This document shows, piece by piece, positions 42,259-50,180 of a stretch of DNA of 64,000 nucleotides. The notes beneath the pieces are model-generated. The model had not been told where the DNA came from. It saw only the letters and a program-made list of their open reading frames with translations, and did no database searches. Location of the stretch: contig JAAFAB010000001.1 of assembly GCA_018222585.1 (NCBI GenBank), positions 186,001 through 250,000 of the forward strand, read 5' to 3'. The stretch comes from Paracoccaceae bacterium (GTDB lineage: Bacteria > Pseudomonadota > Alphaproteobacteria > Rhodobacterales > Rhodobacteraceae). Position 1 is the first letter of the stretch. Every line of letters begins with the position of its first letter. Made by a program: the position numbers and the translations under genes.

Positions 42259-43760
42259 TCCGCAGCCTCCTTCACCTGGCCGAATTCCTCCGGGAAGGCT
42301 TCCAGCGCGGAAAGCACCGGATAGGGCGTGAAGCCGCCAAGCGCACAGAGCGAGCCGTCTTTCATCACCTCGCAGAGGTCGGTCAGCACCTCGACCGCAG
42401 CGCCGTCACCGGCCTTGATCCGGTCCAGCGTCTCGACGCCACGCACGGCGCCGATCCGGCAGGGGGTACACTTGCCGCAGCTCTCGACGGCGCAGAATTC
42501 CATGGCGAAACGGGCCATGCCCAGCATGTCGGCAGAGTCGTCGAAGACCACGACACCCGCATGGCCGATCAGCCCGCCCTGCCCGTCGAATTCCTCGTAG
42601 CCAAAGGGCGTGTCGAACTTCTCGCGTCCGAAATAGGCGCCCAGAGGCCCGCCGATCTGCACCGCCTTCACCGGACGACCCGAGGCCGTGCCGCCGCCGA
42701 TCTCCTCGACCAATTCGCCAAGGGACATGCCGAAAGCGGTCTCGAACAGCCCGCCGTGCTTCACGTTGCCCGCGATCTGCACCGGGATCGTGCCGCGCGA
42801 CCGGCCAAGGCCGAAATCGGCGTAATGCGCAGCACCCTTCTCGAAGATCACCGGCACGGTGGCGAGGGAAATCACGTTGTTGACCACCGTCGGACGGCTC
42901 AGGAAGCCTTCCAGCGCGGGCAGCGGCGGCTTGGCACGGACCACGCCACGCTTGCCCTCCAGCGAGTTCAGCAGGCTGGTTTCCTCGCCGCAGACATAGG
43001 CGCCCGCACCGACGCGGACCTCCATGTCGAAGGCGCGGCCCGAGCCCAGGACGTCGCCGCCCAGCACCCCGGCCTCACGTGCCAGCTCGATGGCGCGGCG
43101 CATCACGGCGACGGCATCGGGGTATTCCGAGCGGGTGTAGACATAGCCCTGCGTCGCGCCGGTGCAGAGCCCGGCAATCGCCATGCCCTCGATCAGGCAG
43201 AAGGGATCGCCCTCCATGATCATGCGGTCGGCGAAGGTGCCGCTGTCGCCCTCGTCGGCATTGCAGACGATGTACTTCTGATCCGCATGGGCCATCCGCA
43301 CGGTGTCCCACTTGATGCCGGTCGGGAAGCCCGCGCCACCACGACCCCGCAGGCCGGAGGCTTTCATCTCGTCGATCATCTGCTCGCCGCTCAGCCCTAG
43401 CGCGCGGCGCAGACCGGCCAGCCCGCCATGGGCCTCGTATTGCGCCAGGTCCAGCGGGTCGATGACACCGCAGCGCTGGAAGGTCAGGCGGGTCTGTTTC
43501 GCAAGGAAGGGAATCTCCTCGGTCAGGCCCAGGCTGGGGATGTCGCCCGCCAGGATCGCCGGGATATCGCCGGGCGCCACGGGGCCCCAGGCCTCGCGGC
43601 CCTGGCCCCGGTCGATCTCCAGCAGCGGCTCCAGCCAGACCATGCCACGAGAGCCGACGCGGGTTACCGGGGTATCGCCAAGCGCCTCGTTCAGTGCGGC
43701 AGCCACCGCCTCCGATCCAAGCGCCTTGGCGGCGGCGTCCTGAGACAGGTAAACCTTCAT
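42255..43760 (-). CDS. fdsB: NAD-linked formate dehydrogenase, beta subunit
   Basis: The NuoF-like diaphorase subunit, with FMN, NAD+ site and one [4Fe-4S] cluster. The 501-residue protein has an N-terminal domain of about 110 residues followed by the NuoF core: GLRGRGGAGFPTGIKW (NADH/FMN), CNADEGDSGTFADR, GAYVCGEETSLLNSLEGKRG, and the cluster motif ESCGKCTPCRIG. It starts at MKVYLSQDAAAKAL. Four-base overlaps join it to fdsG upstream and the DUF4287 gene downstream. Confidence 0.96.
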   Translation of the reverse strand: MKVYLSQDAAAKALGSEAVAAALNEALGDTPVTRVGSRGMVWLEPLLEIDRGQGREAWGPVAPGDIPAILAGDIPSLGLTEEIPFLAKQTRLTFQRCGVIDPLDLAQYEAHGGLAGLRRALGLSGEQMIDEMKASGLRGRGGAGFPTGIKWDTVRMAHADQKYIVCNADEGDSGTFADRMIMEGDPFCLIEGMAIAGLCTGATQGYVYTRSEYPDAVAVMRRAIELAREAGVLGGDVLGSGRAFDMEVRVGAGAYVCGEETSLLNSLEGKRGVVRAKPPLPALEGFLSRPTVVNNVISLATVPVIFEKGAAHYADFGLGRSRGTIPVQIAGNVKHGGLFETAFGMSLGELVEEIGGGTASGRPVKAVQIGGPLGAYFGREKFDTPFGYEEFDGQGGLIGHAGVVVFDDSADMLGMARFAMEFCAVESCGKCTPCRIGAVRGVETLDRIKAGDGAAVEVLTDLCEVMKDGSLCALGGFTPYPVLSALEAFPEEFGQVKEAAE

Positions 43761-44248
43761 GCCGCGCCCTCCAGAGCCTTCTCCAGCCCCTCGACAGAGG
43801 CCCGGCCGATCAGTTGGCCGTCCAGCATCGCAGCCGGCGCGCAGGCACACAGCCCAAGACAATAGACCGCCTCGACCGTCACCCGGCTGTCCGCCGTGGT
43901 GCCGTGATCCTCGAGACCCAGAAGCGAGAGCATCCGCGCCGTCAGCGCCTCGGCGCCCATCGACTGACAGGCTTCGGCCCGGCAGATCTTCAGCACATGG
44001 CGCCCAGCGGGGGCCTTGCGGAAATCATGGTAGAAGGAAATCACCCCGGTGACCTCGGCGCGGGTCAGGTTCAGCGCCTCGGCCAGCAGCGGCACCGCAT
44101 TGGCGGGCACGAAACCAAAGGCAGCCTGGATCTCGTGCAGCATCGGCAGCAGCGGACCCTCGGCCGACAGATGCCTGTCGATCAACGGCCTGATCTCGGC
44201 CTCGGCGACCTGCGGCAGATCCCGCGCGATGCTTGGCTGCGAAGTCAT
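43757..44248 (-). CDS. fdsG: NAD-linked formate dehydrogenase, gamma subunit
   Basis: A NuoE-like [2Fe-2S] subunit of 163 residues that works with FdsB in electron transfer to NAD. The thioredoxin-fold cluster ligands are seen as CRAEAC and CLGLC. It is the first gene of the fds operon. The Shine-Dalgarno AGGGAGGAG, three bases from the ATG, is unusually long and exactly complementary to the CTCCTCCCT loop of the sRNA array at 10704-11175. The LysR gene lies 88 bases upstream on the same strand. Confidence 0.95.
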   Translation of the reverse strand: MTSQPSIARDLPQVAEAEIRPLIDRHLSAEGPLLPMLHEIQAAFGFVPANAVPLLAEALNLTRAEVTGVISFYHDFRKAPAGRHVLKICRAEACQSMGAEALTARMLSLLGLEDHGTTADSRVTVEAVYCLGLCACAPAAMLDGQLIGRASVEGLEKALEGAA

Positions 44249-44251
44249 AGA

Positions 44252-44260
44252 CTCCTCCCT
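44252..44260 (-). promoter_or_regulatory. fdsG Shine-Dalgarno complementary to CcsR loops
   Basis: On the minus strand this is AGGGAGGAG, three bases before the fdsG ATG. It is the reverse complement of CTCCTCCCT, present in all ten hairpin loops at 10712-11164. Strong Shine-Dalgarno sequences are purine-rich anyway, so the match is suggestive only. Confidence 0.5.
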
Positions 44261-44325
44261 TCGCTGGCTTTACTGCCCTCTTGCCCCCCGCGCGATGCGA
44301 ATTCAATATCGCATTTCCGTCAAAC

Positions 44326-44346
44326 GATTGATGATTTCAATCAATC
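44326..44346. promoter_or_regulatory. Perfect dyad at the LysR/fdsG junction
   Basis: GATTGAT-GATTTCA-ATCAATC is a 7-bp perfect inverted repeat with a 7-base centre, overlapping the stop of the LysR gene and lying about 80-100 bases before fdsG. It could be a LysR-type operator for fds, or a weak terminator of the regulator gene. Confidence 0.4.
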
Positions 44347-45227
44347 TGACCGGATCCCAGGCTCTCCGCCGCCTCCAGCAGCGCCTGCAGCACCGGGGTA
44401 TGGGGCGCCTGGTAGGGCGCGACCAGCCCGACCGCCGGTCCCACGCCCGCCGCGACGGGCACCGCCACCAGATCGCGCCCCGAGATCAGGAAGCCGGCCA
44501 GGTCGTCCGGCAGCACGGTCACCAGCCCGGCCTGCTCGGCATGGCTGACCAGCACCACGGTCGAGTTGGATTCCAGCCCCGCCTCGGGCGAGACCCCGGC
44601 CTCCATGAAGGCGCGGTTTATGATCCGGCGGTTCTGCATGTCGGGGCTGAGCAGACAGAGCTGGTGCCCGGCGAAATCCGCCCAGTCGAGCCGCGCCTTG
44701 CCGGCCAGCGGATGCCCGGGGCCGCAGACTGCCGCGTAGCGCTCGCGGTAGAGCGGCGCGGTGGAGACATGTCCCAGCGGCTCATTATCGAGATAGGAAA
44801 TCCCGGCGTCGATCTCGAAGTTCTCCAACATGGTCAGGATCTCGGCCGAGTTGCGGCTGAGCACGGTGAAGGCGACGCCGGGATGGCTGGCGCGGAACAC
44901 CGAGGCGAGGCGCGAGGCCCAGGTCAGCGCGGTCGGAATCACCGCGAGGCGCAGGTGCCCCGCCAACCCCTCGCGGGCAAAGCGCATCTCCTCACGCAGG
45001 CGCCTCGCGTCACCGACGATCTGACGCGCCCAGGTCAGCGCGCGCTGGCCCTCCGGCGTCAGCCCGCCGAAGCGCGAACCGCGCAGCACCAGCTTGACGC
45101 CCAGCTGATCCTCCAGCTGGCGGATCCCCGTCGACAGCGTCGGCTGGGTCAGGCCCAGGCTCTCCGCCGCCCGCCCGAAGTGCTGTTCCCGCGCCAGGGC
45201 GATCAGCATTTCCAGTTTCGAGATCAT
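44337..45227 (-). CDS. LysR-family regulator, probable fds activator
   Basis: A 296-residue LysR-type regulator: N-terminal winged helix (FGRAAESLGLTQPTLSTGIRQLEDQLGVKLVLRG) and a periplasmic-binding-like effector domain. It lies directly upstream of fdsG, in the same direction, as FdsR/LysR genes do beside soluble formate dehydrogenases in other proteobacteria. Being co-oriented rather than divergent, it may be transcribed from its own upstream promoter. The effector is unknown; formate is a guess. Confidence 0.9.
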   Translation of the reverse strand: MISKLEMLIALAREQHFGRAAESLGLTQPTLSTGIRQLEDQLGVKLVLRGSRFGGLTPEGQRALTWARQIVGDARRLREEMRFAREGLAGHLRLAVIPTALTWASRLASVFRASHPGVAFTVLSRNSAEILTMLENFEIDAGISYLDNEPLGHVSTAPLYRERYAAVCGPGHPLAGKARLDWADFAGHQLCLLSPDMQNRRIINRAFMEAGVSPEAGLESNSTVVLVSHAEQAGLVTVLPDDLAGFLISGRDLVAVPVAAGVGPAVGLVAPYQAPHTPVLQALLEAAESLGSGQID

Positions 45228-45335
45228 CTCGTCTCCTCAAGCGACCCGCATGACGGGGAGCCGCAGGTTGCGCCGCCAGCTCATGCCCGGCAAGAGGCCC
45301 CCTCGCCCCGATCACGCCGGGCACCACGCCCCATG

Positions 45336-45402
45336 CATCACCGGGCCGAAAATACCTCCGGGGGGAGGGGCTCCGCAAGGAGCACCGGGGGCGGCGCCCC
45401 CC
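45336..45402. repeat. Dispersed intergenic repeat copy
   Basis: GCATCACCGGGCCGAAAATAC followed by CTCCGGGGGG, GGGCTCC-GCAA-GGAGC and GGGGG-CGGCG-CCCCC. The rest of the 45228-45565 gap between the divergent LysR and pta genes holds nothing else I can name. Confidence 0.72.
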
Positions 45403-45565
45403 TGCCCGCTCCGCAGCCGGGCGCCCCGCCTCCCGGATGCCCGCTCCACAGGCGGAAACCCCGCGCCGCAAAAGGCTGTCGCAGATCCGCCTTTTCCCGG
45501 CGACTTGATCCATGTCACGGTTTCTGCACCGAAATCTGCCAGCTTGCCGCCAAAAGGACAGGACC

Positions 45566-46957
45566 ATGCTGATCGAGAACAGGACCTTCGACGAGCTGAC
45601 CATCGGCGCCACCGCCGAGCTGAAGCGACTATGCACCCAGGACGACCTGATCGTCTTCGCCAATGTCTCGGGCAATCACAACCCGCTGCATCTCCATGAC
45701 CGCGACGGCGATGGCGACGGGCAGAACGAGGCCGTGGCGCCGGGGCTCTATCTCGGCGCCATCATCTCGGCGGTCCTGGGAAACATCCTGCCTGGCGCCG
45801 GCACGCTCTACCGGGCGCAGAGCTTCCGCTTCCATGCCCAGGCCCATGCCGGCGAGGAACTTCTGGCGCGGGTCACCGTCACCGCCAAGGAGGCCGCGAC
45901 CCGGGGCGTGACCCTGGCCACCGAGCTGCGCCGCGCCTCCGACGACACCCTGCTGCTTTCGGGAGAGGCCGAGGTCGAGGCGCCCAGGGTCAAGATCCAC
46001 CGCAATGCCGCCGACGTGCCCGGTCTGATCCTGCAGCGGCACCGTCATTTCGAGGCGATCCTCGAGCGCGCCGCGCCCCTGCCCGCCCTGAAGACCGCCG
46101 TGGTCTGCCCCGAGGAGGCAAATTCCCTCGGCGGCGCCCTGCTGGCTCGCCGCCACACGCTGATCGAGCCGATCCTTGTCGGCGATGGCGCGAAGATCGC
46201 CGCCACCGCCGCCGAACTGGGCGAAAGCCTTGACGGCATCGAGGTGATCGACCTGCCCGCGCATCGCGACGCGGCCCTGCGCGCCGTGGCGCTGGTCAAC
46301 GAGGGGCGGGCCCAGGCGCTGATGAAGGGCCATCTGCACACGGACGAACTGTTGCGCCCCGCCCTCGACAGGGCCACGGGTCTGCGCGCCGGGCGCCGCT
46401 TCACCCATATCTTCGTCATGGATGTGCCGGGACTCGCCCATCCGCTGCTGGTCACCGACGCGGCGATCAACATCGCGCCGGACCTGAAGACCAAGGTGGA
46501 TATCGTGCAGAACGGCATCGACCTTGCGCTGTCGCTGGGGATCGAGCAGCCCAAGGTCGGCGTGCTCTCGGCGGTCGAGACAGTGAACCCCGACATCCCC
46601 TCTTCGCTGGACGCCGCGCTGCTGTCGAAGATGGCCGAGCGCGGCCAGATCCGCGGCGGGCTGGTCGACGGGCCGCTGGCCATGGACAATGCCGTCGATC
46701 TCTCGGCGGCCCGCACCAAGGGCCTGAATTCCCCGGTGGCGGGGCGGGCCGAGGTGCTGGTGGTGCCCAACCTCGATGCGGGCAACATGCTGGCCAAGCA
46801 GCTGACCTACATTTCCCACGCCGAAGGCGCCGGGCTGGTGCTGGGAGCGCGGGTGCCGATCATCCTCAACTCGCGCGCCGATGACGACATGGCGCGGCTG
46901 GCTTCCTGCGCCGTCGCCGCCCTGCATGACGCCCGCATCCGGGGGATCAGCGCGTGA
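45566..46957 (+). CDS. MaoC domain-phosphate acetyl/butyryltransferase fusion
   Basis: A 463-residue fusion. Residues 1-140 form a MaoC-like hotdog (R)-hydratase domain (FDELTIGATAELKRLCTQDDLIVFANVSGNHNPLHL), and the rest a Pta/Ptb-type acyltransferase (ALMKGHLHTDELLRPAL, VGVLSAVETVNPDIPSSLDAALL, GLVDGPLAMDNAV). It converts acyl-CoA and phosphate to acyl-phosphate; the acetate kinase gene that overlaps it (GTGA) argues for acetyl phosphate. The start MLIENRTFDE follows AAAGGACAGGA. This fusion is known as bifunctional enoyl-CoA hydratase/phosphate acetyltransferase, and whether the MaoC part is active is uncertain. Confidence 0.92.
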   Translation: MLIENRTFDELTIGATAELKRLCTQDDLIVFANVSGNHNPLHLHDRDGDGDGQNEAVAPGLYLGAIISAVLGNILPGAGTLYRAQSFRFHAQAHAGEELLARVTVTAKEAATRGVTLATELRRASDDTLLLSGEAEVEAPRVKIHRNAADVPGLILQRHRHFEAILERAAPLPALKTAVVCPEEANSLGGALLARRHTLIEPILVGDGAKIAATAAELGESLDGIEVIDLPAHRDAALRAVALVNEGRAQALMKGHLHTDELLRPALDRATGLRAGRRFTHIFVMDVPGLAHPLLVTDAAINIAPDLKTKVDIVQNGIDLALSLGIEQPKVGVLSAVETVNPDIPSSLDAALLSKMAERGQIRGGLVDGPLAMDNAVDLSAARTKGLNSPVAGRAEVLVVPNLDAGNMLAKQLTYISHAEGAGLVLGARVPIILNSRADDDMARLASCAVAALHDARIRGISA

Positions 46958-48141
46958 CCGGGCGCGGGGGCGATCACCTGCTGGTCCTCAACGCCGGGTC
47001 CTCCTCGCTCAGACTGGGCCTGTTCACCGCCGAGCCCGAGCCCATGGCGCTGGCCACCGGGCTGGTCGAACGCATCGGCGGCGAGGCCGGCCAGATGCAC
47101 CTGAAGCAGGCCGGCGGCGCGGTGATCGCCGACATGTCGCTCGGCACACGCGGCGCCACCCATCAGGAGGCGCTGCAGGCGGCACTGGAGCTGCTGCTGA
47201 AGGCCCACCCCGGCGCTCAGATCCGCGCCGTCGGTCATCGCATCGTGCACGGCGGGCGCAATCATTCCGAACCTGTCGAGCTGACCGAACAGGCGCTGTC
47301 CTACCTGCAGGAGCTGGTGCCTTTCGCCCCCCTGCACCAGCCGCACAACCTGGCCGGCGTGGCGGCCGCGCGGGCGGCCTTCCCGAAGGCGCAGCAGGTC
47401 GGTTGTTTCGACACCGCCTTCCACCGCCACCACCCCTTCGTCAACGACACCTTCGCCCTGCCCAGGCGGTTCTACGAGAAGGGCGTGCGCCGCTACGGCT
47501 TTCACGGTCTGTCCTACGATTACATCGCCGGGCGGCTGGCGCAGATGGCGCCGCTGCTGCACCAGGGCCGGGTGGTGGTGGCACATCTGGGCAATGGCGC
47601 CTCGATGTGCGGGCTGTCGGCGGGGCGGTCGGTGGCCTCGACCATGGGCTTCTCGGCGCTGGACGGGCTGCCCATGGGCACGCGCTCGGGACAGGTCGAT
47701 CCGGGGGTGCTGCTCTACCTGATGGAGCAGGAGGGGATGACGCCGGCGCAGATCTCGGACCTGCTCTACAGGGAGAGCGGGCTGAAGGGCATGTCGGGCA
47801 TCGGCTCGGACATGCGGGCGCTGCTGGGATCGGACAGCCCCCATGCGGCGGAGGCGATCGACTACTTCTGCTTCCGCGCCCGACGTGAACTGGGCGGGCT
47901 GGCGGCGGCGCTGGAGGGGCTGGACGCGCTGGTCTTCACCGGTGGCATCGGCGAGAACGCACCGGCGATCCGCGGGCGGATCTGCCGCGGGATGCACTGG
48001 CTGGGGATCGAGCTGGACCCGCGCGCCAATGCGGCGGGGGAGACGGTGATTTCGACCGCGCTCAGCCGGGTGCGGGTGCTGGTGATCCCGACCAACGAGG
48101 AACTGGTCATCGCCCGGGCCGCCGCACGGCTGTCGCGCTAG
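46954..48141 (+). CDS. ackA: Acetate kinase
   Basis: AckA exchanges phosphate between acetyl phosphate and ADP in the cytosol. The 395-residue protein has both family signatures (LVLNAGSSSLRLGLF at the start and RRYGFHGLSYDYIAGRL at about 180-200) plus VVVAHLGNGASMCGL and VFTGGIGENAPAIR, all in the ASKHA fold. It starts at GTG inside the stop of the preceding gene (GTGA), giving tight coupling with the acyltransferase. Confidence 0.95.
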   Translation: MTGRGGDHLLVLNAGSSSLRLGLFTAEPEPMALATGLVERIGGEAGQMHLKQAGGAVIADMSLGTRGATHQEALQAALELLLKAHPGAQIRAVGHRIVHGGRNHSEPVELTEQALSYLQELVPFAPLHQPHNLAGVAAARAAFPKAQQVGCFDTAFHRHHPFVNDTFALPRRFYEKGVRRYGFHGLSYDYIAGRLAQMAPLLHQGRVVVAHLGNGASMCGLSAGRSVASTMGFSALDGLPMGTRSGQVDPGVLLYLMEQEGMTPAQISDLLYRESGLKGMSGIGSDMRALLGSDSPHAAEAIDYFCFRARRELGGLAAALEGLDALVFTGGIGENAPAIRGRICRGMHWLGIELDPRANAAGETVISTALSRVRVLVIPTNEELVIARAAARLSR

Positions 48142-48229
48142 GGGCGCGGCCCCTCAAGGAGGCGCCCGGGGGCAAGGCCCCCGCGCCCCTTCGGGGGCTC
48201 GATGCCCCCGGAGGGGCGGCCCCCACAGC
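48142..48229. terminator. GC-rich hairpin region between convergent ackA and hemP
   Basis: This short gap contains several GC palindromes, including GGGGGC-AAG-GCCCCC and a GGGGGCTCGATGCCCCC stem, but no clear T-run. It may serve as a shared terminator for the convergent genes. It lacks the AAAATAC core of the dispersed repeat. Confidence 0.4.
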
Positions 48230-48391
48230 CTACTTGGTGAGGATCAGCTTGCCGGCGCGGGTGATGCGCAGGGTATAGACCTGATCGTTCAGCACGATAT
48301 GCGCCGTGGCGCCGCCCTGGGTCAGTTCCTGGGCGCTGTGCTGCGGGATCGCGGGAAAAGCGGTCTCACGGTCGATCTTTTCGGACATCAT
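48230..48391 (-). CDS. hemP: Haemin uptake protein HemP
   Basis: A 53-residue protein (52 if the second ATG is used) ending VYTLRITRAGKLILTK, the HemP family signature. HemP is a small cytosolic protein induced by iron limitation and linked to haem uptake; in several proteobacteria it activates the haem receptor gene. AAGGAA lies about eight bases before the first ATG. The preceding 60-codon ORF ends inside the start codons (TGATG), so the two are probably coupled. No haem receptor gene is next to it. Confidence 0.9.
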   Translation of the reverse strand: MMSEKIDRETAFPAIPQHSAQELTQGGATAHIVLNDQVYTLRITRAGKLILTK

Positions 48392-48570
48392 CGCGTCGTT
48401 TCCTTCCATTCGAGCCGTGCCAGCAGGGCCTCCAGCCCCAAGCTGCCGCCTTCCGGCCCTTCGAAGAGCTTCGCCAGAAGCTCAACCGGGCGGAACAGCA
48501 CCTCCTCGGCGCCGGGAGCGCGCGGAGGGCGGGAGCGGGGCAGGTCCTGCTGCATTCTCGTCGTGTCCAT
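48388..48570 (-). CDS. Small ORF coupled to hemP
   Basis: A 60-codon ORF (MDTTRMQQDLPRSRPP, then EEVLFRPVELLAKLFEGPEGGSLGLEALLARLEWKETTR) whose stop overlaps the hemP start. The second half is a plausible amphipathic helix. No family is recognised. The exact coupling supports a real gene, but the ribosome site is weak. Confidence 0.5.
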   Translation of the reverse strand: MDTTRMQQDLPRSRPPRAPGAEEVLFRPVELLAKLFEGPEGGSLGLEALLARLEWKETTR

Positions 48571-48604
48571 TTGGGCTGCGCCCCTCGGGGGCGGGTGTCG
48601 AAAA

Positions 48605-48631
48605 GTTGACTGATACGATCAGGATTGTCAA
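48605..48631. promoter_or_regulatory. Nested dyads upstream of the hemP unit
   Basis: CTGAT-ACG-ATCAG (48610-48622) lies inside TTGAC...GTCAA (outer arms 48606-48610 and 48627-48631). Read on the minus strand, TTGACA could be a -35 for the hemP unit with the dyad in the promoter spacer, a typical place for a repressor. An iron regulator is a natural guess. Confidence 0.4.
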
Positions 48632-48884
48632 TCCGACTATTTCTGTCAGATACTTTTCCCGGCCGGATCCGGCCACCGGCCCCGGCGCAGGGCGCGACCT
48701 CGGGCGGATGAGAAACTTGACTGGCGGGTCAATAATCGCCTTTCATGAGCCCGTTACAGAAGTGTCATCTGCCGGAGTCCTTCGCAGACTACTGCGACCC
48801 TGTCCGAACGCGGTCGCGATGAGGGGGCTCCCGGTGGCCACGTTCGATAGCCAATCAGATCCGCACCACCAACAGGGGTTCAAC

Positions 48885-50006
48885 ATGACCATTTCCCGCC
48901 GTACCGCGCTGCAGCTCACCGCTGGCGCCGTTGCCGCTCCGGCCATCCTGCGCGCCACCGATGCGCTGGCCTCCTCGGGCACCGTCAAGGTCTTCGCCTG
49001 GCAGGACTACATCCAGCCCAATATTGCCGAGAAATTCGAGGCCGAGACCGGCATCACCCTCGACCTGACCACCTTCGGCTCCAACGACGAGGCCGAATCG
49101 ACCGTGCGCGCCAACGGCGGCAAGGGCTTCGACGTCATCTTCCCCTCGATCACCAATGTCGCCAACTACGTGGACGATTCGGGCGAACACTTCTTCCAGC
49201 CGATCCCCGAGTCGGTGAACGTGGATGCGGTGATCCCCTCCTTCCTGCGTGACAGCGCGGCCCTGGGTGGTGTGCAGATGGGCAACCAGGTTGCCCTGCC
49301 CTTCGACTGGGGCACCGAGGGCATCACCCTGAACCGCGCCGCCCTGCCTGTGTCGGATGCCGATCTCTCCTACGGCCACCTCTTCGCCGAGGGCACCGAG
49401 GGCAAATCCGCCTTCCGCCAGAAGTCCGCGCTGATCGGCGTCGGCCTCTACCTGGATGCCGCCGGCGAGATCGAGAGCAACCGGATGCTCGACGTCTACA
49501 AGTCCGAGGAGGACGCCCGTCGCGTCTTCGGCGCCATCGTCGAGTACATGGTCGCCAACAAGGACCATTTCGGCGCCTTCTGGAACAACGCCACCGAGGC
49601 GACCGCCGCCTTCAAGGACGCCGGCTGCGTCATCGGCCAGACCTGGGACACCACCGGCCTGCTGCTGAACCGCGAGAACCCGGACTATGTCTACCGCGCG
49701 CCCAAGGAAGGCATCATCACCTGGCTGGACAGCTTCGGGATGCTGCGTGGTGCCGAGAACCAGGAACAGGCCGTGGCCTTCATGAACTTCATGCTGCAGC
49801 CGGAAGTGGGCGGCATGTTCGCCAACAACACCGGCTACAACTCGGCCGTGGCCGGCGCCGCCGACTTCGCCAGCGACGAGTTCAAGCGCCAGTTCAACGA
49901 CACCTACACCCCCGAGGTGCTGGGCAACATGTGGTGGTGGCAGTCCGACACCCCGTTCTACGCCCCGGTCGTGAACGAGATGGTCGAGATCATCACCAAC
50001 GCCTGA
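48885..50006 (+). CDS. Polyamine-type ABC transporter substrate-binding protein
   Basis: A 373-residue periplasmic protein of the PotD/PotF class. The N-terminus MTISRRTALQLTAGAVAAPAILRATDALA is a Tat signal (SRRT). The mature part starts GTVKVFAWQDYIQPNIAEKFEAETG and has the family NGGKGFDVIFPS and QTWDTTGLLLNRENPDYVY segments. It is the first gene of a transporter unit with ATPase and two permeases. A strong terminator just downstream should make this protein more abundant than the membrane parts. The substrate (putrescine, spermidine or related) is inferred. Confidence 0.92.
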   Translation: MTISRRTALQLTAGAVAAPAILRATDALASSGTVKVFAWQDYIQPNIAEKFEAETGITLDLTTFGSNDEAESTVRANGGKGFDVIFPSITNVANYVDDSGEHFFQPIPESVNVDAVIPSFLRDSAALGGVQMGNQVALPFDWGTEGITLNRAALPVSDADLSYGHLFAEGTEGKSAFRQKSALIGVGLYLDAAGEIESNRMLDVYKSEEDARRVFGAIVEYMVANKDHFGAFWNNATEATAAFKDAGCVIGQTWDTTGLLLNRENPDYVYRAPKEGIITWLDSFGMLRGAENQEQAVAFMNFMLQPEVGGMFANNTGYNSAVAGAADFASDEFKRQFNDTYTPEVLGNMWWWQSDTPFYAPVVNEMVEIITNA

Positions 50007-50017
50007 TCGCGTTGCGG

Positions 50018-50051
50018 GGAGCGCCCGGCGGCTCGCCGGGCGCTCCTTTTT
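50018..50051 (+). terminator. Strong intrinsic terminator after the binding-protein gene
   Basis: A 13-bp perfect stem (50018-50030 with 50034-50046) with a 3-nt loop is followed by TTTTTC. It lies 11 bases after the stop codon, between the binding-protein and ATPase genes, so read-through probably sets the ratio. Confidence 0.92.
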
Positions 50052-50081
50052 CGTCGTCAGCGCCCCCTGCCCGCGTCGGAG

Positions 50082-50115
50082 CCTCCGGCGGCAGTATTTG
50101 GGGCCATCGGATAGA
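50082..50115. repeat. Dispersed intergenic repeat, second subtype
   Basis: CCTCCGGCGGCAGTATTTGG followed by GGCCATCGGATAGA matches the reverse complement of copy B at 37993-38027 with few differences. The whole gap 50052-50180 holds no gene. Confidence 0.65.
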
Positions 50116-50180
50116 AGCAGGGCCGGGCAACGGCCCGCAGCGGCGCGCCGATTGGCGGGTCGCCAACAACGGGGACAGCA

